Shown here one piece after another: positions 1 to 5,956 of a stretch of 7,600 bases of DNA (the stretch's first letter is position 1; each line of letters starts with the position of its first letter). The position numbers and the translations under genes are program-made. The notes beneath the pieces are model-generated. The model made no database searches. It worked only from the letters and a program-made list of their open reading frames with translations, and was not told where the DNA came from. Source of the DNA: Flavobacterium sp. (GTDB lineage Bacteria; Bacteroidota; Bacteroidia; Flavobacteriales; Flavobacteriaceae); assembly GCA_004296145.1 (NCBI GenBank), contig SEBM01000341.1, forward strand, positions 1 through 7,600. The letters run 5' to 3'.

Positions 1-64
1 AATTAATAATGCGCAAATTTAATTTTTTGAGCCAGTGTTGATTTATTAGATAGTCCAGATAAGA

Positions 65-85
65 TTAAGCTGTGAATATGCTTAA
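65..85. repeat. Short inverted repeat upstream of the GH2 promoter
   Basis: TTAAGC (65-70) and GCTTAA (80-85) form a 6-bp inverted repeat with a 9-nt spacer. It lies about 20 bases upstream of the predicted -33 element, where an activator could bind. Six base pairs in AT-rich DNA can arise by chance, so a function is only a possibility. The rest of 1-105 shows no gene or other clear signal. Confidence 0.25.
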
Positions 86-105
86 GAACCGAAATAAATT
101 TTTGT

Positions 106-136
106 TTGTTTATGCTAAAACGTTTTAGTAAATTTG
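106..136 (+). promoter_or_regulatory. Predicted Bacteroidota-type promoter of the GH2-GH3 operon
   Basis: TTG at 106-108 is followed by 20 bases and then TAAATTTG at 129-136. This matches the known Bacteroidota sigma-ABfr consensus, TTG at -33 and TAnnTTTG at -7 with a spacer of roughly 17-23 bases. A second TTG at 102-104 could also serve. Transcription would start near 139-143, giving a leader of about 140 nt before the ATG at 281. No better match was found in 1-280. The match is seen in the sequence; its activity is inferred. Confidence 0.6.
115..128. promoter_or_regulatory. Perfect 14-bp palindrome, candidate LacI-family operator
   Basis: CTAAAACGTTTTAG is a perfect even palindrome with a central CG. 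It lies inside the promoter spacer and directly abuts the -7 element that begins at 129. LacI/GalR-family operators such as PurR and CcpA (cre) sites typically have a central CG flanked by A-rich and T-rich halves, as here. A protein bound here would block RNA polymerase, which suggests sugar-relieved repression of the GH2-GH3 operon. No regulator gene is in the window, so the protein is unknown. Confidence 0.5.
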
Positions 137-150
137 TTTGAATAAGAATT

Positions 151-160
151 TAACTAGTTA
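151..160. repeat. 10-bp palindrome just after the predicted transcription start
   Basis: TAACTAGTTA is a perfect 10-bp palindrome about 10-20 bases downstream of the predicted start of transcription. It could be a second operator half or simply chance. It does not resemble the CG-centred palindrome at 115-128, so the same protein is unlikely to bind both. Confidence 0.2.
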
Positions 161-161
161 C

Positions 162-223
162 TTGTCTAATAAAGTGGTATTTGATGAATTTTATAAAAAT
201 TTATCATTCTTACAATTAGACAG
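162..223 (+). promoter_or_regulatory. Imperfect long hairpin in the 5' leader of the GH2 gene
   Basis: Two nested inverted repeats share one centre. The outer arms TGTCTAAT (163-170) and ATTAGACA (215-222) are perfectly complementary, with a possible U-G pair at 162/223. The inner arms 183-192 and 196-205 give ten pairs, one of them G-U, around a 3-nt ATA loop, plus a T-A pair at 182/206. Bases 174-177 can also pair weakly with 210-213. Together they would fold about 60 nt of the leader, ending some 58 nt before the GH2 start codon. The element matches no riboswitch class I recognise. It could affect mRNA stability or be a DNA-level binding site. Confidence 0.4.
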
Positions 224-280
224 CAAAGTATCGTTCGCCTAAAATCTTACAGCTAACTAACCAATATTAAAACCACATTT

Positions 281-3200
281 ATGCAATTATTAAAGAAACA
301 AATTACCAGGTTTTTATTATTTTTAATTCTGATATTCAGCCAAAATTCAGGTTTTGCTTTTCAGAAAACAGAAGTAAAATTATCCGCACAGGATACAGCC
401 AAAGTTCCTAAGGAAATCGAAGATCCGGAAAATATTGGAATCAACAAGGAACCTTCGCATGCAACGTTAATGCCGTATGGATCTCTACAGGAAGCATTAA
501 AAGCAGACAGACACGCTTCGACTTACAGTAAAAGTCTAAATGGTATGTGGAAATTCAATTGGGTGGACTGGCCTCAAAAACGTCCTTCTAATTTTTATAA
601 AACAGATTACGATGTTTCAAAATGGAAAGAGATAAAAGTTCCTTCAAACTGGCAGGTTGAAGGTTATGGAACTCCAAACTACAGTAATTTTACTTATATT
701 TTCAAAAAAGACTTCCCTCATGTAATGGGAACTCCATCTGAAAAATATACCAATTTTACAGAAAGAAATCCGGTGGGCAGTTACCGACGTGATTTTGATC
801 TTCCGGAAAATTGGAAAGACCGTCGCATCTTTATAACATTTGACGGAGTAGATGCTGGTTTCTTTATTTGGGTAAACGGAAAAAAAGTAGGATACAGTGT
901 AAACAGCCGTAATGCCGCTGAATTTGACCTTACAAAATATGTTAAGCCTGGCAAAAATACAGTAGCAGTTGAGGTTTATCGATTTACAAGTGGAAGTTAT
1001 CTTGAAAACCAAGATATGTGGCGTCTAAGCGGCATTTTTAGAAGTGTAACGCTTTGGAGTTCTCCTCAAGAACATATTCGGGATTATTTTATCAAAACTA
1101 ATCTGGATGCCCAGTACCGTAATGCTGATGTAACGGTTACCGCTAAAGTTAAAAATTACGGAAGCAAAGCAACGAAACCGCAAGAACTTAACGCTTCTTT
1201 GTTTGATGGTGAAACAGCTGTAGACGCTGCAACCGGTAAAAAAATGATTCCGGCATTAAAACCCGGCGAAGAAGTAACAATAGACATTACTTTTAATGTA
1301 AGCAATCCAAAGAAATGGACTGCAGAGACTCCAAATTTATATACAACAGTACTTACTTTAAGCGATGGTAAAAAAACAGTAGAAATAATGTCTTCACGCA
1401 CAGGTTTTAGAGAAATAGAAATAAAAGGACGTTTGTTTTTAGTAAATGGAAATCCTATCAAGCTAAAAGGCGTTAATCGTCATGAAAACTTTCCTGATGA
1501 TGGACACGCTGTAACTGAAGAGCAAATGATTCAGGATATTATATTGATCAAACAAACCAATAGTAACCATGTCCGTACGAGTCATTATTCTGATGATCCA
1601 AAATGGTATGAGCTATGTGATCAATATGGAATTTATCTTGTTGCAGAGGCAAACGTTGAATGTCACGAAGAACAGAATCAATTTAATGAAGTGCCAACTA
1701 TAAAAGCGGCAATTATTGATCGTAATGTGGCCAATGTGCAAAACTTTAAAAACCATCCTTCGGTTCTTATTTGGTCATTGGGTAATGAAAATGGTAATGG
1801 AGGAAGTAATTTTAGAGCAGCTTTAGCCGAAATCAAAAAAATAGATCCAGACCGTCCTACACATTATGAAGGTTTTGGTATTGGTGCAAAAAATCCTGCT
1901 GATATTGACAGCCAGATGTATACGCAGATTGCCCCTATGATTGAACACGCAAAAGACAATACGCTTACTAAGCCTTTTTATTTATGCGAGTATGCTCACG
2001 CCATGTTTAACTCAATGGGATCTGTTGATCTTTATAATGAGGCGTTTGACAAATATCCTGAATTACTTGGTGGTGCTATTTGGGAATGGCAGGATCAGGG
2101 GATTTATAACAATCGTGATCCAAAACATCCTATTACTGCTTTTGGTGGTGGTTTTGGTGAATTTCCAAATGACAGATACTTTATTCATAAAGGTGTTGTG
2201 TTTTCAAACAGAACTCCTAAACCGCATTTCCCGGAATTAAAACATGCCTATCAATGGATTAGCATTTTGAATAAAGATGTTAAAAATGGCGTGGTTACCA
2301 TAAAAAACCGTTATCAGTTTCGTAATCTTGATGAGTTAACTGCTAAATGGGAATTAAGTGAAAATGGTTCACCAATATCTTCTGGCGATTTAGCAGTAGG
2401 AACAATTAATCCTGGCGCAGAAAAAGATATAAAAATACCGTTTACAATTACTCCTAAACCTGGTGCTGAATACTTTTTAAGAGTTTCATTTCATCTTGCA
2501 AAAGACGAAAATTGGGCAAAGAAAGGTTTTGAAGTTGCCTGGCAGCAGTTTGAATTAAATATACCTGTGCCAGCTGCAAAAAACATCGCTAAGGGAGGTA
2601 ATTTGACTTTAAGTGATGCAAAAAATATTGTTAGTGTAAAAGGAACTGGTTTTGCTCTTGATTTTGATAAAACAAAAGGCACATTTACAAAGTTTGAAAA
2701 AGGCGGAGAAAATATGTTGCAGGAAAATGGCGGTCCAATGCTTCATTTATGGCGTGCTCCGCACCAGACAGATGATATGTGGGCTTACCGCGAATGGGAA
2801 AAATATGGTTTAAAGAATATTTTATGGGTGACCACTGATGTAAAGAGTAGAAAAGTTTTTGCTGATGTAATTGAAATTAAAGCAACATTGAGGGGAACTG
2901 GTAAAGAAAACTTTTCGGTTGTGCACAACGTAACCTATACCATCAACGGTAACGGAACGATAAAAGTGGCCAACGATGTGAACTTTCCTGGTGCCAATCC
3001 AGAATTTGTTTTGGGAAGAATTGGTGTTAGAATGTTCTTAAATAAAGATTTAGATACGTTTGATTATTTAGGTCGTGGGCCGATGGAAAACTATGCAGAC
3101 CGTAAAAGTGGTTTTGATATTGGACAGTATACCAGTTCTGTAAAAGACCAAATGACGCCTTACGAAAAACCAATGGAATGTGGTAATCATGAGGATGTTC

Positions 3201-3469
3201 GCTGGGTTAACCTAAGTTCAAATAAAGGAACAAAATTAGGCATCAGACAAGTAGATTCTTTCTTTCAGGTTTCAGCACTTCCTTACAGCGATGAGGAAAT
3301 GGATCCGGTTGAATATAAAATAGATCTTCCAAAAAGTAAAGGCACTGTTTTGTGTGTGAGCCATCAAACATTAGGCGTTGGTTCTAATGGCTGCGGACCA
3401 AGACCTTTAGAGCAATACAGAGTGTATCCAAAGACTACTTCATTTAATTATGAAATTGATTTAAATTAA
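281..3469 (+). CDS. Secreted LacZ-like glycoside hydrolase family 2 (probable beta-galactosidase)
   Basis: This 1062-residue enzyme should hydrolyse terminal beta-galactosides or related beta-glycosides outside the cytoplasm. Residues 1-27 form a signal peptide (charged start, hydrophobic core, GFA before the cut). Domains follow LacZ order: N-terminal sugar-binding sandwich (about 80-260), Ig-like domain (about 265-375), TIM barrel (about 378-655), a second Ig-like domain (about 670-770) and the beta-galactosidase small-chain domain (about 777-1060). Catalytic residues are visible: acid/base Glu503 in SLGNENG and nucleophile Glu570 in LCEYAHAM. Glu460 and His462 correspond to the LacZ magnesium ligands, and GVNRHEN carries His401. 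Length is close to E. coli LacZ (1024) plus a signal peptide. Residues matching the LacZ sodium site and Trp999 differ (Asn208, Lys637, Cys1038), so lactose may not be the substrate. The ATG at 281 is chosen because the signal peptide begins there. The gene is first in an operon with the GH3 gene. The GH2 assignment is very secure; the exact substrate is inferred. Confidence 0.95.
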   Translation: MQLLKKQITRFLLFLILIFSQNSGFAFQKTEVKLSAQDTAKVPKEIEDPENIGINKEPSHATLMPYGSLQEALKADRHASTYSKSLNGMWKFNWVDWPQKRPSNFYKTDYDVSKWKEIKVPSNWQVEGYGTPNYSNFTYIFKKDFPHVMGTPSEKYTNFTERNPVGSYRRDFDLPENWKDRRIFITFDGVDAGFFIWVNGKKVGYSVNSRNAAEFDLTKYVKPGKNTVAVEVYRFTSGSYLENQDMWRLSGIFRSVTLWSSPQEHIRDYFIKTNLDAQYRNADVTVTAKVKNYGSKATKPQELNASLFDGETAVDAATGKKMIPALKPGEEVTIDITFNVSNPKKWTAETPNLYTTVLTLSDGKKTVEIMSSRTGFREIEIKGRLFLVNGNPIKLKGVNRHENFPDDGHAVTEEQMIQDIILIKQTNSNHVRTSHYSDDPKWYELCDQYGIYLVAEANVECHEEQNQFNEVPTIKAAIIDRNVANVQNFKNHPSVLIWSLGNENGNGGSNFRAALAEIKKIDPDRPTHYEGFGIGAKNPADIDSQMYTQIAPMIEHAKDNTLTKPFYLCEYAHAMFNSMGSVDLYNEAFDKYPELLGGAIWEWQDQGIYNNRDPKHPITAFGGGFGEFPNDRYFIHKGVVFSNRTPKPHFPELKHAYQWISILNKDVKNGVVTIKNRYQFRNLDELTAKWELSENGSPISSGDLAVGTINPGAEKDIKIPFTITPKPGAEYFLRVSFHLAKDENWAKKGFEVAWQQFELNIPVPAAKNIAKGGNLTLSDAKNIVSVKGTGFALDFDKTKGTFTKFEKGGENMLQENGGPMLHLWRAPHQTDDMWAYREWEKYGLKNILWVTTDVKSRKVFADVIEIKATLRGTGKENFSVVHNVTYTINGNGTIKVANDVNFPGANPEFVLGRIGVRMFLNKDLDTFDYLGRGPMENYADRKSGFDIGQYTSSVKDQMTPYEKPMECGNHEDVRWVNLSSNKGTKLGIRQVDSFFQVSALPYSDEEMDPVEYKIDLPKSKGTVLCVSHQTLGVGSNGCGPRPLEQYRVYPKTTSFNYEIDLN

Positions 3470-3475
3470 AAAGTG

Positions 3476-4708
3476 ATGAAAACAATACAAAAATTTTGCA
3501 TCACCTCCTTTCTGGTAGTCGCAAGTACACAATATAGCAAAGCTCAAATTTACAAAGACTCAAAAGCGCCTGTTGAATCCAGGGTTTCTGATTTATTGTC
3601 TAAAATGACTTTGGAAGAAAAAGTTGATTTTATAAACGGTAAAGACTGGATGTACACCAAGCCAATTACCAGACTTGGAGTTCCCTCTTTTAAAATGACT
3701 GACGGTCCAACCGGAACCAATACGCACGGAAAAAGTACAGCCTATCCGGCAAGTATTTTAAGTGCTGCTACCTGGGATAATGCCTTAAATTATCGTTTGG
3801 GTGAAGCACTTGGAAACGATTGCAGATCCAGAAATGTCAATTTTTTATTGGCTCCCGGAGTTAATATTGCTCGAGCGCCTATGGCAGGAAGAAACTTCGA
3901 ATATTTGGGTGAAGATCCTTATCTTTCTTCGAGTCTTGTAGTAAGTTACATTACAGGTGTACAAAGCAAAGGCGTTGTAGCAACAGTAAAACACTTTGCT
4001 GCTAACAATGAAGAGTACGATAGAAATAATATAAGTTCTGACATTGACGAAAGAACGTTAAGAGAAATTTATCTGCCCGCCTTTAAAGCAGCGGTACAAA
4101 AAGCGAATGTTGGCGCTGTAATGAACAGTTACAATTTAGTAAACGGGGTTCAGGCTTCTCATAACAATTATTTGAACAATATTATTCTAAAAGAACAATG
4201 GGATTTTAAAGGGATTTTGATGTCAGATTGGGGTGGTGTACACGACGGTTTGGCTGCATTCAAAGGCGGAACAGATTTAGAAATGCCAGGTAATGAATTC
4301 ATGAAACCTGAAGTTTTGCTTCCAGCTTTTAAAAGAGGAGAAATAACCGAAGCGATGATTAATGAGAAAGTAAGCAGAATTCTAAGAGTATGTTTCACTT
4401 ATGGCTTTTTTGATCGTCCACAGTTAATAGAATCGATTCCAAATGATGACCCTGCGAGTGCAACAGTGGCACTGGATTTGGCAAGAGGCGGTATTGTATT
4501 ATTGAAAAACCAAGGTAATATTTTGCCTTTGCAACTTTCAAAAACAAAGAAAATTGCTGTCATCGGACCTAACGGAGATACGTATAATACGGGTGGAGGA
4601 AGTTCGAGAACAACGCCTTTTCATTCTGTAAGCACTTTTGAAGGTTTGAAAAAATTAGCAAAAGGTGTTGAGGTGAATTATACAATGGGAATTCCGAGTT
4701 TGAATTAA
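3476..4708 (+). CDS. GH3 N-terminal part: signal peptide, catalytic barrel and start of the second domain
   Basis: This is the part of the broken GH3 gene that would be translated from the normal start (410 residues). A signal peptide covers residues 1-23 (SKA before the cut, then QIYKD). The GH3 barrel runs from about 25 to 310. It shows MTDGPTG, RNFEYLGEDPY, the substrate-contacting KHFAANNEE (Lys172, His173) and the nucleophile Asp251 in MSDWGG. The sandwich domain begins near 330 (GGIVLLKNQGNILPL, IAVIGPNGD) and ends abruptly at the TAA. Without the acid/base residue and most of the second domain, hydrolytic activity is not expected. It lies 6 nt after the GH2 gene and is almost certainly co-transcribed with it. 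Confidence 0.75.
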   Translation: MKTIQKFCITSFLVVASTQYSKAQIYKDSKAPVESRVSDLLSKMTLEEKVDFINGKDWMYTKPITRLGVPSFKMTDGPTGTNTHGKSTAYPASILSAATWDNALNYRLGEALGNDCRSRNVNFLLAPGVNIARAPMAGRNFEYLGEDPYLSSSLVVSYITGVQSKGVVATVKHFAANNEEYDRNNISSDIDERTLREIYLPAFKAAVQKANVGAVMNSYNLVNGVQASHNNYLNNIILKEQWDFKGILMSDWGGVHDGLAAFKGGTDLEMPGNEFMKPEVLLPAFKRGEITEAMINEKVSRILRVCFTYGFFDRPQLIESIPNDDPASATVALDLARGGIVLLKNQGNILPLQLSKTKKIAVIGPNGDTYNTGGGSSRTTPFHSVSTFEGLKKLAKGVEVNYTMGIPSLN

Positions 4709-4726
4709 GGTGATGACGGATATCGT

Positions 4727-5737
4727 TTGTGGGTAAATGGTGAAAAAGTGATGGATCTTTGGAAAGAACAAAGTCCAATCATTACAAATAAAATGATACA
4801 TCTTGAAGCTGGCAAAGAATACAGCATCAAACTGGAATATTTTGAATCGGGAGGTGATGCTTCGATCAGATTTGCGTGGTACGAACCAACTGATGAAAAT
4901 TATGGTGATGCGATAAAAATGGCATCAGAATCTGATGTGGCAATTGTTTGTATTGGTTTTAATCTTCAGATAGAACATGAAGGTTCAGACCGACCTTTTG
5001 AACTTCTGGAAATGGATGAAACGCTTATAGATAAAGTTACAAAAGCAAATCCAAACACGATTGTAGTTTTAAATGCCGGCGGAAACGTACACATGACGCC
5101 GTGGCTTTCAAAGGTAAAAGGTTTAGTTCATGCTTTTTATCCGGGACAAGAAGGCGGAACTGCGGTTGCAGAAATTCTCCTTGGATTAGTAAACCCAAGT
5201 GGGAAATTGCCGGTAAGTTTTGAAAAAGAGTGGGGTGATAATCCAACGAATAAAAACTATTACGACGAAGATAAAGATATGCGGGTTCCTTACAAAGAAG
5301 AATTAATGTTAGGATATCGCTATTATGATACCAAGAAAGTACAGCCAATGTTTCCTTTTGGTTTTGGATTGTCTTACACGACTTTTACGTATTCAAACTT
5401 AAAAGTAGATGTAAAACAAAACAAAAGTAAAATTGCAGCAACAGTAACTTTTGATATTAAAAACACAGGCAAAGTTGATGGAGCCGAAGTAGCAGAACTA
5501 TATGTAAGCGATTTGGTTTGTCCGGTTGTTCGTCCGGCGAAAGAATTAAAAGGATTCTCAAAAGTGTTTTTAAAAGCGGGTGAAACAAAAAAAGTAACTA
5601 TCGATCTAGACGAGGCTGCTTTCTCCTATTTCAAAACAGCTCAAAAATCTTTTGGATATGATCCGGGTGAATTCGGAATACTGATTGGCGCTTCATCACA
5701 AGATATTAAGCTTCAAAAAACAATTAAAATAAATTAG
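4727..5737 (+). CDS. GH3 C-terminal remnant: half PA14, acid/base segment and Fn3-like domain
   Basis: This open stretch continues the GH3 frame after the stop. It begins within the second half of a PA14 domain (RLWVNGEKV, LEYFESGGDASIRFAWYEP). The sandwich domain then resumes: HEGSDR carries the likely acid/base Glu (codon 4979-4981), followed by VVLNAGG, YPGQEGG and NPSGKLPVSF. It ends with the Fn3-like domain found at the end of most GH3 enzymes (AELYVSD, RPAKELKGF, from about 5491). Codon 4727 is TTG and is leucine in the original protein. A more plausible restart is ATG 4751, preceded by AAAAAGTG exactly as at the genuine start 3476; it would give 328 residues. Any such product has no signal peptide and no barrel, so it is best read as a remnant. 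Confidence 0.5.
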   Translation: MWVNGEKVMDLWKEQSPIITNKMIHLEAGKEYSIKLEYFESGGDASIRFAWYEPTDENYGDAIKMASESDVAIVCIGFNLQIEHEGSDRPFELLEMDETLIDKVTKANPNTIVVLNAGGNVHMTPWLSKVKGLVHAFYPGQEGGTAVAEILLGLVNPSGKLPVSFEKEWGDNPTNKNYYDEDKDMRVPYKEELMLGYRYYDTKKVQPMFPFGFGLSYTTFTYSNLKVDVKQNKSKIAATVTFDIKNTGKVDGAEVAELYVSDLVCPVVRPAKELKGFSKVFLKAGETKKVTIDLDEAAFSYFKTAQKSFGYDPGEFGILIGASSQDIKLQKTIKIN

Positions 5738-5897
5738 AAAACCAAAATAGATACTATAATGAAACATTCATCTTTTTCTATGCACTTTTAAATAAGCATT
5801 ATAAGTGTATCTTTCAGCCTGAAGAAGCTAAAGCGGATGGATTTATTTGAGTTGCGACATCAGATTAAAAATTCTCCTACGCGCTTCTTTTAAAAGA
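5738..5897. other. Intergenic stretch after the GH3 gene
   Basis: No convincing gene lies here. A tiny frame starts at ATG 5759 (MKHSSFSMHF, stop at 5789-5791). The same frame then stays open for 33 further codons to TAA 5891-5893. That pattern could be the decayed start of a third operon gene, but the residues match no family I recognise and the length is within chance. A perfect 14-bp palindrome, TTCTTTTAAAAGAA (5885-5898), abuts the terminator and probably supplies part of the T-tract for minus-strand transcripts. Confidence 0.4.
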
Positions 5898-5933
5898 AAA
5901 AAGGAAACAGCGAATAAACACTGTTTCCTTTTT
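5898..5933. terminator. Bidirectional intrinsic terminator between convergent genes
   Basis: AAAAAGGAAACAG (5898-5910) pairs perfectly with CTGTTTCCTTTTT (5921-5933) around a 10-nt loop, giving a 13-bp stem. On the plus strand it ends in a T-rich run continuing to about 5947. On the minus strand it ends in TTTTTTCTTTT. It therefore suits both the plus-strand GH2-GH3 operon and the minus-strand beta-helix gene, whose stop codon is only 23 nt from the stem. Confidence 0.85.
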
Positions 5934-5956
5934 ATTATATTTTTATACAATAATCT

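Larger units (their letters stand above)
3476..5737 (+). pseudogene. GH3 beta-glucosidase-like gene with PA14 insert, broken by internal deletion and in-frame stop
   Basis: One frame encodes a periplasmic or secreted family 3 glycoside hydrolase interrupted by TAA at 4706-4708. The full design is signal peptide, GH3 barrel, GH3 C-terminal sandwich with a PA14 domain inserted, and an Fn3-like domain. Codons before and after the stop are in the same frame, and no other stop occurs up to 5737. The text jumps from the sandwich segment ending MGIPSLN directly to GDDGYRLWVNGEK, which is the middle of a PA14 domain. The N-terminal half of PA14, probably some 60-90 residues, is therefore absent. Only about 752 sense codons remain. 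The start is ATG 3476, 6 nt after the GH2 stop; a GTG directly in front (3473) would add one residue. The nucleophile lies before the stop and the acid/base after it, so neither half should be active alone. A sequencing or assembly error that dropped a segment is the main alternative. Confidence 0.8.

Noticed and set aside
644..1461. Minus-strand open frames at 644-1012 and 1156-1461
   Set aside because: They lie antisense inside the GH2 gene, have no family-like sequence, and the GH2 frame fully explains this DNA.
1941..2240. Plus-strand open frame of 99 codons inside the GH2 gene
   Set aside because: It overlaps the TIM-barrel segment containing nucleophile Glu570 in another frame and has no recognisable domain.
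4706..4708. Programmed stop-codon readthrough or recoding in the GH3 gene
   Set aside because: Half of the PA14 domain is missing at the same spot, so reading through the stop would not restore the normal protein. No recoding hairpin is seen.
4690..4760. Mobile element insertion as the cause of the GH3 break
   Set aside because: Nothing is inserted. There are no terminal inverted repeats, target duplications or transposase remnants, and the change is a loss of sequence.
4168..5348. Minus-strand frames at 4168-4398, 4569-4778 and 5037-5348
   Set aside because: They are shadows of the GH3 reading frame with no protein-like motifs and no upstream signals.
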